Source of the DNA: Enterobacter sp. BIGb0383
Lineage (GTDB): Bacteria > Pseudomonadota > Gammaproteobacteria > Enterobacterales > Enterobacteriaceae
Length of the DNA: 64,000 nucleotides
Assembly: GCF_003751845.1 (NCBI RefSeq)
Contig: NZ_RJKQ01000001.1
Span: forward strand, 1,116,001 to 1,180,000
Direction: 5' to 3'
Below the pieces are notes generated by a model. The model was not told the DNA's origin, made no database searches, and saw only the letters and a list, made by a program, of their open reading frames with translations. Position numbers and translations under genes: made by a program. Every line of letters starts with the position of its first letter. Positions within the stretch are counted from its first letter, which is position 1. This document shows positions 26,002-33,845 of this stretch, piece after piece.

Positions 26002-26112
26002 ATGTACGGGTTAAGCCTGTTACGCCTGGGCCTGTTTATCGTGCTGGCCATCATTGCCTGTACGGCGATTGGCTCTGTCACCTATATGGTGGTATCCATA
26101 CTCGCTGAATAA
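26002..26112 (+). CDS. Small single-span membrane protein (36 aa)
   Basis: An ATG follows a near-perfect GGAGGAAAG ribosome-binding site and opens a 36-residue frame ending at TAA. The peptide starts MYGLSLLRLGLF and contains one long hydrophobic run covering almost its whole length (residues 5-34), with a single basic residue near the N-terminus and Glu at the C-terminus. This is the profile of enterobacterial small membrane proteins that bind and tune larger membrane complexes. It lies 55 bp upstream of the RND adaptor on the same strand. I do not recognise a named homologue. Confidence 0.65.
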   Translation: MYGLSLLRLGLFIVLAIIACTAIGSVTYMVVSILAE

Positions 26113-26167
26113 AACGGCGTTATTAGCCAGAATTCGAAAATAAAATCTTAGTTCTGAAGGGAATACA

Positions 26168-27253
26168 GTGAACCGTTATTTTTATTTCATCCCTGTTGTT
26201 ATTTTGTTAACAACAGCGTGCGACCAGAAAACCGAACAAATCCCCCCGCAGCCGCGCATGGTAAAAGTTGCCAGCGTGGTTGAAGCGGGTCAGGCTCTGA
26301 CGCGGGTCTTTCCGGCACGAATTGAATCTGGCGACTCGACCGACCTCTCCTTTAAGCGCGGTGGGCAACTTGAAACCCTGGATATTCGCCCGGGCATGCG
26401 CCTGACCGAAGGCCAGCCCGTTGCCCGACTCAGCGCCCGGGATGCCCAGCAGCGCCTCAACGAGCGCCAGGCGGCGGCGACCCTCGCGCAGCGACAGTTT
26501 GATCGCTTCCAGTCCCTGACCGCCAGACAGGCGGTGTCAAAATCCGAAATGGATATTCAGCGCGCCAACCGGGATTCGGCGAGTGCCGCGCTGAAAATTG
26601 CCCGCGAAGAGCTGGCGCAAATGACCCTCACCGCGCCCTTTAGCGGTACAGCCGCCAGCGTCCATGTGCGCAATCATCAGGTTATCGCCGCAGGACAGCC
26701 CATCGCGACACTGACCCGAGCCGATGTGCTGGACGTGGTCTTCAGCATTCCGGAAAACCTCTTTGCCGCCCTGGATATCCGCAATGCGCAATACCGGCCG
26801 GTAGTCACCATCAATGCCATGCCGGGGCGCGAGTTCGTCGCCGAGTACAAAGAACATACCGCCAGCAGCGACAGTAGCACCCTCACCTGGCAGGTGATTT
26901 TGACCCTGCCCCGCCCGGACGATTTTCCCTCCGCAGGCGGCGTCAGCGGCAGCGTCCGGGTCAACCTGGCGAATCTGTCGGCGGGTGCCAGTGAGAAAAT
27001 GCTGGTGGTGCCACCGGAAGCCGTCTTTAACCCTGACAATAGCCCGCGCAACGAGCCACACGTCTGGGTGGTCAAAGGCGAAGGCGAGGCGCTGCACCTT
27101 GAGGATCGCAAAGTCAAAGTCGGCCAGGTCACGGCCGAGGGCGTGGCAATCCTTGACGGGCTGAGCGCCGGCGAGCGCGTGGTGGCGGCGGGCGTGGGCG
27201 AGCTGCATGCCCAACAGCCGGTGCGGGTCTGGACGCGTGAACGGGGTCTGTAA
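26168..27253 (+). CDS. RND efflux periplasmic adaptor (membrane fusion) lipoprotein
   Basis: A 361-residue protein starting at GTG with GAAGGGA upstream. The N-terminal signal ends in a lipobox (LLTTAC, Cys18), so it is probably anchored to the inner membrane facing the periplasm. Next come the split lipoyl/barrel-sandwich domain (LSFKRGGQLETLDIRPGMRL near residue 60), a short coiled-coil hairpin (RQAAATLAQRQFDRFQSL), and the beta-barrel and membrane-proximal domains. It is the adaptor for the RND pump encoded immediately downstream (TAATG overlap). No outer-membrane factor is encoded nearby, so a TolC-like channel from elsewhere must be used. Confidence 0.92.
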   Translation: MNRYFYFIPVVILLTTACDQKTEQIPPQPRMVKVASVVEAGQALTRVFPARIESGDSTDLSFKRGGQLETLDIRPGMRLTEGQPVARLSARDAQQRLNERQAAATLAQRQFDRFQSLTARQAVSKSEMDIQRANRDSASAALKIAREELAQMTLTAPFSGTAASVHVRNHQVIAAGQPIATLTRADVLDVVFSIPENLFAALDIRNAQYRPVVTINAMPGREFVAEYKEHTASSDSSTLTWQVILTLPRPDDFPSAGGVSGSVRVNLANLSAGASEKMLVVPPEAVFNPDNSPRNEPHVWVVKGEGEALHLEDRKVKVGQVTAEGVAILDGLSAGERVVAAGVGELHAQQPVRVWTRERGL

Positions 27254-30200
27254 TGGATATCTTTCGTCAGTTTATTGATAACCCGGTCCGCGTCTGGCTG
27301 GCCCTGTTACTGCTGGGTCTTGGGGGGATTTTTGCCCTGCTGAATATCGGGCGTCTGGAAGATCCGGCCTTTACCATTAAGACGGCCGTGGTGGTGGTGC
27401 AGTATCCGGGCGCGTCGGCCCAGCAGGTCGAGGAAGAAGTCACGCTGCCGCTGGAAAACGCCATTCAGCAACTGCCGTATCTGGACAACGTCAGCTCCAT
27501 CTCCTCCAATGGCCTGTCCCAGATCACCGTCAATATCGCCTCGCGCTACCACTCGAGCGAACTGCCGCAAATCTGGGATGAACTGCGTCGTCGGGTGGGT
27601 GATGCCACGCGAATGTTCCCGCCCGGCGTGGCCGCCCCCTTTGTGAACGACGATTTCGGCGACGTATTTGGCTTTTTCTTCGCCCTCTCGGGCGATAACT
27701 TTACCAACGATGAGCTGGTCCAGTATGCCGAACAGCTGCGCCGCGAGCTGGTGCGGGTTCCCGGTGTCGGCAAGGTGGCTATCGGCGGCGCGATCCAGCC
27801 GCAAATTAATGTCGATATCTCCCTGCATAAAATGGCTGCACGCGGGATCACCCTAAGCCAGCTCTCGGCGACGCTCGCCCGCCTGAACGTGGTCTCCAGC
27901 GCCGGAGAAATCTCCTCCGGGAGCGAGTCGATTCGCCTTCACCCGACCGGGGAATTTGAAAACCTTGATGCGCTGGCCGACTTGCTAATCAGCCCACCGG
28001 GCGCGGGAGCCGCAACGCATCTGCGCGATATCGCTACCCTGTCACGCGGGCTGAATGAATCCCCGTCGAGTATCTATCACGCCAACGGTCGTCAGGCCGT
28101 GACCATGGGCGTCTCCTTTATTCCCGGCGTCAATGTTATCGACGTTGGCCGTGCGCTGCAGGCGAAGCTTGGGGAGATGTCCGCCGAGAAGCCCGCCGGG
28201 ATAAATATCGATCTGTTCTACGATCAGGCGGCGGAAGTTGCCCTTTCAGTCAACGGTTTCATCACTAACTTCCTGATGGCGGTGGCGATTGTCGTCGGCG
28301 TGCTGCTGATTTTTATGGGCGTGCGCAGCGGGATTATTATCGCGCTGTCGCTGGCCCTAAACGTGCTCGGTACCCTGCTGATTATGTATCTGTGGGGGAT
28401 TGAGCTGCAGCGTATCTCGCTGGGCGCGCTGATTATCGCCCTGAGTATGCTGGTCGATAACGCCATTGTGATTGTCGAGGGGATCCTGATTGCCCGCCAG
28501 CAGGGCTCCAGCCTGGTCACCGCCGTCAACTATATTATCCGCCGCTCGGCGCTGCCGCTGCTGGGCGCGACGGTGATCGCCATTCTGGCCTTCGCGCCGA
28601 TTGGGCTTTCTCAGGATTCGACGGGGGAGTACTGTAAATCCCTCTTCCAGGTTCTGCTGATTTCACTGATGCTGAGCTGGTTCTCGGCGCTGACGATTAC
28701 TCCGCTGCTGGTTAAATGGTGGCTGTTTAAGGGTGACGCGCCGCCTGCCACGACCGAGGCCGATCCCTACAAAGGACGTATTTTCCGCCTCTACCAGGCC
28801 ACCCTTAATGCCCTGCTGCTGCGTAAAACCATCACGCTGACGCTGATGGCGGCCCTGCTGGCGGCGGCAATCTGGGGCTTCGGCTCGGTACGACAAAACT
28901 TCTTCCCCTCGTCGAATACGCCAATTTTCTTTGTCGACCTCTGGCTGCCCTACGGAACGGATATTGCCTGGACCGAACGGATGGCGGCGGATATCGAGAA
29001 ATCCATTAATCAACAGCCGGGCGTGGCCACGACTATCACCACCGTCGGTCAGGGCAGTATGCGCTTTATTCTGACCTACAGCGGCCAGCGGCAGTACAGC
29101 AACTACGCGCAAATTATGGTGCGCACGGAGGATCAGCGCAGCATTGCCGGCCTGACGCGTTTCGCCGAGGACTATATTGCCCGCCACTATCCGCAGGTTA
29201 ACGCCAGCGCCAAACGGGTGATGTTCGGCCCTTCCGGCGACAGCGCCATCGAAGTGAGAATTAAAGGACCGGACCCGGACAGACTGCGCCTCATTGCCAG
29301 CCAGGTGAGCGACATTCTCTCCGCCGATCCGGGCACGGACAGCGTGCGAAATGACTGGCAGAATCGCAGCAAGGTGATTCGCCCGCAGTATTCAACGGCA
29401 TTAGGCCGGGAACTGGGCGTCGATAAACAGGATATTGATAACGCCCTGGAGATGAATTTCTCCGGCAGTCGCGCCGGGCTGTACCGGGAAGGTTCTGACC
29501 TGTTACCGGTGGTGGTTCGCCCGCCGGCAAGCGAACGTCAGGACGCCAACCACCTCAATAATGTGCTGGTCTGGAGCCAGAGTCGCCAGCAGTATATTCC
29601 GCTGAGCAACGTGGTCAGCGGCTTTAACCTGGAGTGGGAAGACCCGCTGATCCTGCGCCGCGACCGCAGCCGCGTGCTGACGGTCAGCACCAATCCGGCC
29701 CCGCTCAGCAATGAAACCTCCGGGGATATTCTCAGCCGCGTTCAGCCACAGATTAACGCGCTCTCTCTACCCCCTGGCTACAGTATCGAATGGGGCGGCG
29801 ACGCGGAAAGCTCCAGCGAAGCGCAGCAGGGGGTCTTTATGACGCTGCCGCTGGGTTATCTGGTGATGTTTGTGATTACGGTACTGATGTTCAGCTCCCT
29901 GAAAAATGCCGTCGCCATCTGGCTAACGGTGCCGCTGGCGCTGATCGGCGTCACGCCAGGGTTCCTTGTCACCGGTATTCCGTTCGGCTTTATGGCGTTA
30001 ATTGGCCTGCTGAGCCTGAGCGGGATGCTTATCCGTAACGGAATCGTGCTGGTCGAGGAGATAGAGCAGCAGAAGCTGCAAAAAAATCAGCATGAGGCCA
30101 TCCTGTACGCCAGCACCTCGCGTCTGCGGCCGATCCTGCTGACCGCCTTTACTACGGTGCTTGGCCTGGCGCCGCTGCTGCGCGATGTTTTCTTCCAGAG

Positions 30201-30312
30201 CATGGCCGTGGTCATCATGTTTGGCCTGGGGTTTGCGACCCTTCTGACGCTGCTGGTACTGCCGGTGATTTATGCCTGTTTCCACCGGCAGGAAGAGATG
30301 AGGCCGCAATGA
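27253..30312 (+). CDS. RND-family efflux transporter
   Basis: A 1019-residue inner-membrane proton-driven pump with the RND layout: one TM helix at residues 12-30, a large periplasmic loop, TM2-7 (about 335-480), a second loop and TM8-12. A VDNAIVIVEGI stretch in TM4 contains the Asp expected of the proton relay. The N-terminus (FIDNPVRVWLALLLLGLGGI) resembles the heavy-metal/AcrB-like subgroup common in Gram-negative MdtABC- and VexF-type systems, but the substrate is not predictable. Its start overlaps the adaptor stop (TAATG) and its stop overlaps the acyltransferase start (ATGA), so the three genes are translationally coupled. Confidence 0.93.
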   Translation: MDIFRQFIDNPVRVWLALLLLGLGGIFALLNIGRLEDPAFTIKTAVVVVQYPGASAQQVEEEVTLPLENAIQQLPYLDNVSSISSNGLSQITVNIASRYHSSELPQIWDELRRRVGDATRMFPPGVAAPFVNDDFGDVFGFFFALSGDNFTNDELVQYAEQLRRELVRVPGVGKVAIGGAIQPQINVDISLHKMAARGITLSQLSATLARLNVVSSAGEISSGSESIRLHPTGEFENLDALADLLISPPGAGAATHLRDIATLSRGLNESPSSIYHANGRQAVTMGVSFIPGVNVIDVGRALQAKLGEMSAEKPAGINIDLFYDQAAEVALSVNGFITNFLMAVAIVVGVLLIFMGVRSGIIIALSLALNVLGTLLIMYLWGIELQRISLGALIIALSMLVDNAIVIVEGILIARQQGSSLVTAVNYIIRRSALPLLGATVIAILAFAPIGLSQDSTGEYCKSLFQVLLISLMLSWFSALTITPLLVKWWLFKGDAPPATTEADPYKGRIFRLYQATLNALLLRKTITLTLMAALLAAAIWGFGSVRQNFFPSSNTPIFFVDLWLPYGTDIAWTERMAADIEKSINQQPGVATTITTVGQGSMRFILTYSGQRQYSNYAQIMVRTEDQRSIAGLTRFAEDYIARHYPQVNASAKRVMFGPSGDSAIEVRIKGPDPDRLRLIASQVSDILSADPGTDSVRNDWQNRSKVIRPQYSTALGRELGVDKQDIDNALEMNFSGSRAGLYREGSDLLPVVVRPPASERQDANHLNNVLVWSQSRQQYIPLSNVVSGFNLEWEDPLILRRDRSRVLTVSTNPAPLSNETSGDILSRVQPQINALSLPPGYSIEWGGDAESSSEAQQGVFMTLPLGYLVMFVITVLMFSSLKNAVAIWLTVPLALIGVTPGFLVTGIPFGFMALIGLLSLSGMLIRNGIVLVEEIEQQKLQKNQHEAILYASTSRLRPILLTAFTTVLGLAPLLRDVFFQSMAVVIMFGLGFATLLTLLVLPVIYACFHRQEEMRPQ

Positions 30313-31274
30313 ATACCACAGGGTTAAATATTATTAAAACGCTGGGATGCATGACGGCGGTGACCTTTTTTACAATCTACAACACCTGGGATGAGTACGA
30401 TTACGACTACCACTGGATCCTCGGTTTTCTGACCTTTATTTCGACTATCGCCACGCCGCTGTTTTTTGTCGTCGCCGGTTATCTTGACGCCCAGTCGCGG
30501 CACGGACCGCTGTGGCAGCTCGGCAAAATTAAAAATTTAACCCTCGTGTTTATCTTCTGGATAACGATCTACTACCTGTGGGAGCCGTACCAGCGGGGCT
30601 ACCTGATTCAGCCGTGGTTTGTTTTCGCCTTTATGGTGATTTACGCCTTTCATCCGGCTGTCGAATGGCTAAGCCAGAGAAGAAGGCTGTTTATCGGCAC
30701 GGTGTTTACGCTATTGATCGGTTCCTATAGCTACGATCTGCTGGCCGTCCTCTGGCCCGGGGTGCATATTTTTTCCGTTGCCCCCGAATACCGGCTCTGG
30801 ACCTGGCTGCTGTTTTATCTCACCGGCCAGCTCTTTTTCGACCCGTTGATTGCCGAATGGGTAGCCCGCGAAAAGGTGATCAAAGCCGCCCTGTTTGCCA
30901 TCCCTTTTATCTATCTGTTTACCTGGTTTTATGAGCGTCACTTCTTTTTTGCGCTGTTTAAAGCGGACAGAAACGCCTTTATTCTGACCGGATCGCAAAT
31001 CTATATTCTGGTGGTGGCGCTGACCATCGCCGCTAACGGCGTGCGTTTTCGTCATAATGTGGCGTTTAAAGAGGGATTGCTGGCGACCATCAGTAAAACG
31101 ATGACCGGGGTCTATATTCTCCACTACTCGGTCTTTCATCTCCTGAGCTGGCTTATCCCCATCAACTCCCTGACAACCAAGCTGGTGCTGATCGCCCTGA
31201 CCTTTGTCAGTTCTGTGGCGATCTCCACCCTGGCGCTGGCCAGCCCGGTCGTCAAAAAAGTGATCACCCTGTGA
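30309..31274 (+). CDS. Membrane acyltransferase (acyltransferase_3 family)
   Basis: A 321-residue polytopic inner-membrane protein with about ten hydrophobic segments and the family look of WecH/OatA-type O-acyltransferases. These move acetyl or succinyl groups onto sugars or glycolipids at the membrane. The start is coupled to the RND gene by ATGA. A NTWDEYDYDYHW stretch near residue 26 occupies the position of the family's catalytic His region. Linkage to an efflux pump is unusual and may mean it modifies the exported compound or the envelope. Substrate unknown. Confidence 0.82.
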   Translation: MNTTGLNIIKTLGCMTAVTFFTIYNTWDEYDYDYHWILGFLTFISTIATPLFFVVAGYLDAQSRHGPLWQLGKIKNLTLVFIFWITIYYLWEPYQRGYLIQPWFVFAFMVIYAFHPAVEWLSQRRRLFIGTVFTLLIGSYSYDLLAVLWPGVHIFSVAPEYRLWTWLLFYLTGQLFFDPLIAEWVAREKVIKAALFAIPFIYLFTWFYERHFFFALFKADRNAFILTGSQIYILVVALTIAANGVRFRHNVAFKEGLLATISKTMTGVYILHYSVFHLLSWLIPINSLTTKLVLIALTFVSSVAISTLALASPVVKKVITL

Positions 31275-31280
31275 AGGGAT

Positions 31281-31856
31281 TCAGAAGGCGAATCGCATCC
31301 AGGCAAACAGGACGTTGCCGTTATTGTGCGTGCCGGGAATATACGTGAACTGCAGATTGACCCGCTTATAGCCTGCGGAAAATAGCGGTAAAACCAGCGG
31401 CAGCGGGACATAGTTGGCAAAGTCATCCCGGGCGGTGATCCCGGCTGTCAGCCCCAGACCGAGACGGAAATCCTGACCGCCGGCCGGATACCAGCCTTTC
31501 TCCCAGCCGTAGCCAATCATCGGCTGCCACATGTTATGGGAATCTTTAAACATCATGGCGTAGAGGGCACTCCAGTCTCCATTACTGTCATAGCGGGACA
31601 TCCCGACGCCGCCGCCCCAGGGCATTTCGTTATAGTCATCGGTCTTGTCCTTGTCGTAGGTCAGGCGGTTATGCCAGCTCAGAAAGGGCACGTAGAGATC
31701 GTAATGCTGGGGCTGATGCCAGGTTTGCGACACGTCATCGGTAAAATGATTCCACCAGTCGCGAATGCGCGATTCGCCATACACTTTTTCCACAGCGTGC
31801 GCCGGAACAGCGCCAATAATTAAGGTTCCCCACAGCACGGCCAACGGGTGTCGCAT
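31281..31856 (-). CDS. pagP: Lipid A palmitoyltransferase PagP
   Basis: The ATG at 31856 with AGGATGAG gives 191 residues: a 21-residue signal peptide (ending VPAHA) and an 8-stranded outer-membrane barrel. The enzyme transfers palmitate from phospholipid to lipid A, protecting against cationic peptides. The amphipathic N-terminal helix ([20 protein letters not shown]), the barrel strands and terminal WMRFAF match PagP, and the length is normal. A longer frame to 31985 is spurious. It converges on the acyltransferase gene with only 6 bp between stops and no terminator in that gap. A PhoP box was not recognised upstream. Confidence 0.95.
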   Translation of the reverse strand: MRHPLAVLWGTLIIGAVPAHAVEKVYGESRIRDWWNHFTDDVSQTWHQPQHYDLYVPFLSWHNRLTYDKDKTDDYNEMPWGGGVGMSRYDSNGDWSALYAMMFKDSHNMWQPMIGYGWEKGWYPAGGQDFRLGLGLTAGITARDDFANYVPLPLVLPLFSAGYKRVNLQFTYIPGTHNNGNVLFAWMRFAF

Positions 31857-31962
31857 AGTCTCATCCTGATCAAATACGTCGGGTATCAATCTATTCTGGG
31901 ACAGTCCGCTATATTTGCAACTTTCTGCAGGCTGACAATCAATAATCGGAGAGCCGCGAAGA

Positions 31963-32043
31963 CTAAAGCAGCAGAAACAGAACAACGCCCCAAAAGACCG
32001 CAGAGAGAATAAAGCTCAGGAACCACGCCATCCGAGCGCTCAT
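31963..32043 (-). CDS. Small single-span membrane protein (26 aa)
   Basis: On the minus strand an ATG at 32043 follows a very strong AGGAGGTGG ribosome-binding site and opens a 26-residue frame ending in TAG. The peptide begins [19 protein letters not shown] and is hydrophobic to its end (LFLLL), with two N-terminal Arg residues that predict an N-in orientation. The pattern suits a regulatory or toxin-like small membrane protein, but I do not recognise a named family. It lies about 105 bp upstream of pagP and could share its transcript. Confidence 0.6.
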   Translation of the reverse strand: MSARMAWFLSFILSAVFWGVVLFLLL

Positions 32044-32128
32044 TTTTCCACCTCCTCTTCCATGAAGCTGTACTGTACATTTATGGGCCGCTCTCGCTCC
32101 AATTGGTTCTACAGATCAAATACTGCTT

Positions 32129-32151
32129 ATTGATCGCTCACATCGATCAAT
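32129..32151. promoter_or_regulatory. Perfect 8-bp palindromic operator candidate upstream of shiA
   Basis: ATTGATCG and CGATCAAT flank a 7-bp spacer (CTCACAT). The position between divergent shiA and the 26-aa gene suggests a dimeric regulator site. Confidence 0.5.
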
Positions 32152-32405
32152 TGTGCTTATGAGTAGCGCAGAGCTTTACGACCAGCACAGACGCCGGGCG
32201 CGGGTTTTCAGGGCCGAATAATCGTCTGCACTCGGCCCTTTCCCTGATTCAAATTCCCCTTTCAGAGCGCCGTTTTCTTAAAAGGGTTTTCTCCTGACGG
32301 CTCTCACGGTAGTCTCAGTAGCGGCCTTTATTTTGCCGCGCGCAATGTGAGTAACAAATCCCCGATTGATAACTAAAAAAAGAACATTCAGGAATAGACA
32401 GGACA

Positions 32406-33728
32406 ATGATGGACTCAACGCTCGCAACATCCCGCCCCGATGAGCAAACACCTTCTCTTAACCGCGCTCGCCGCGCTGCCTGGGGCAGCTTCGCCGGGGC
32501 GGTCGTCGACTGGTATGATTTTTTACTCTATGGCATCACCGCCGCGCTGGTCTTTAACAGCGAATTTTTCCCGCAGGTCGATCCGGCAATGGGCACCCTT
32601 GCCGCCTTTGCAACCTTCGGCGTCGGCTTCCTGTTCCGTCCGCTAGGCGGCATTATCTTCGGCCACTTTGGCGACAAGCTGGGCCGCAAGCGGATGCTGA
32701 TGCTCACCGTCTGGATGATGGGGATCGCCACCGCCTGTATCGGCATCCTGCCCTCCTTTGACAGCATCGGCTGGTGGGCACCTGTCCTGCTGGTCATCCT
32801 GCGCGCTATCCAGGGCTTTGCCGTCGGCGGCGAATGGGGCGGCGCGGCCCTGCTGGCCGTTGAAAGCGCCCCTAAAGGTAAGAAGGCGTTTTATAGCAGC
32901 GGCGTTCAGGTCGGCTACGGCGTGGGCCTGCTGCTCTCGACCGGTCTGGTGTCGCTAATTAGCAGTATGACCACCAACGAGCAGTTCCTGAGCTGGGGCT
33001 GGCGTCTGCCGTTCCTGTTCAGCATCGTGCTGGTGCTGGGGGCGCTGTGGGTGCGCAACGGCATGGAAGAGTCCGCCGAATTCGAACGCCAGCAGGAGCA
33101 GGAAACGCCGAAAGCACAGAAAAAACGTCTGCCGGTCTTTGAAGCTCTGGCACGTCACCCGGGCGCATTTCTGAAAATTATCGCCCTGCGCCTGTGCGAA
33201 CTGCTGACCATGTATATCGTCACCGCCTTTGCGCTCAACTACTCCACCCAGAACCTGGGCATGCCCCGCGAGCTGTTCCTCAATATCGGCCTGCTGGTGG
33301 GCGGAATCAGCTGTCTGACCATTCCGCTGTTTGCCTGGATGGCAGATCGCTACGGTCGCCGCCGGATCTATATCACCGGCGCACTGCTGGGTGCGCTGAG
33401 CGCCTTCCCGTTCTTTATGGCGCTGGAAGCCCGGTCGATTATCGGGGTCGTACTCTTCTCCCTGATGCTGGCGAATATTGCCCACGATATGGTGGTCTGC
33501 GTCCAGCAGCCGATGTTTACCGAAATGTTCGGGCCCGGTTACCGTTACAGCGGCGCGGGCGTTGGCTATCAGGTCGCCAGCGTGGTTGGCGGCGGCTTTA
33601 CCCCGTTTATCGCTGCGGCGCTGGTCACATTCTCCGGCGGTGAATGGCATACGGTGGCGATTTATCTCACCGCAGGCTGTCTGCTCTCCGCCATAACGGC
33701 TATGTTTATGAAAAAATCCACACACTAG
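32406..33728 (+). CDS. shiA: Shikimate:H+ symporter ShiA (MFS)
   Basis: A 440-residue inner-membrane transporter of the metabolite:H+ symporter group, very similar throughout to E. coli ShiA, importing shikimate and dehydroshikimate. The MFS loop motif GDKLGRKRMLML after TM2 and the second copy DRYGRRRIYI between the halves are both present, as is the RAIQGFAVGGEWGGAALL stretch. Two adjacent ATGs (32406, 32409) are possible starts; the second corresponds to the E. coli protein. It precedes amn on the same strand but is separated from it by a terminator. Confidence 0.96.
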   Translation: MMDSTLATSRPDEQTPSLNRARRAAWGSFAGAVVDWYDFLLYGITAALVFNSEFFPQVDPAMGTLAAFATFGVGFLFRPLGGIIFGHFGDKLGRKRMLMLTVWMMGIATACIGILPSFDSIGWWAPVLLVILRAIQGFAVGGEWGGAALLAVESAPKGKKAFYSSGVQVGYGVGLLLSTGLVSLISSMTTNEQFLSWGWRLPFLFSIVLVLGALWVRNGMEESAEFERQQEQETPKAQKKRLPVFEALARHPGAFLKIIALRLCELLTMYIVTAFALNYSTQNLGMPRELFLNIGLLVGGISCLTIPLFAWMADRYGRRRIYITGALLGALSAFPFFMALEARSIIGVVLFSLMLANIAHDMVVCVQQPMFTEMFGPGYRYSGAGVGYQVASVVGGGFTPFIAAALVTFSGGEWHTVAIYLTAGCLLSAITAMFMKKSTH

Positions 33729-33736
33729 CCGACAGT

Positions 33737-33765
33737 GCGCCTCCTCCGGGAGGCGTCTTTTTTCG
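33737..33765 (+). terminator. Terminator after shiA
   Basis: CGCCTCC-TC-CGGGAGGCG forms a compact GC stem followed by a run of six T residues. Confidence 0.85.
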
Positions 33766-33845
33766 GCATAATCCCCTGATTTCCGTTTCATCTGTCTGTG
33801 ACATACTCACAGCGATGGCTGTAATGCTGAAACAAGGAGTGAATC

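Larger units (their letters stand above)
31857..32405. other. Region between pagP and shiA with a small gene and an operator-like palindrome
   Basis: It holds the 26-residue membrane peptide gene on the minus strand (31963-32043), a perfect palindrome at 32129-32151, and presumably the promoters of shiA and pagP. Nothing else coding is evident. Confidence 0.7.
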
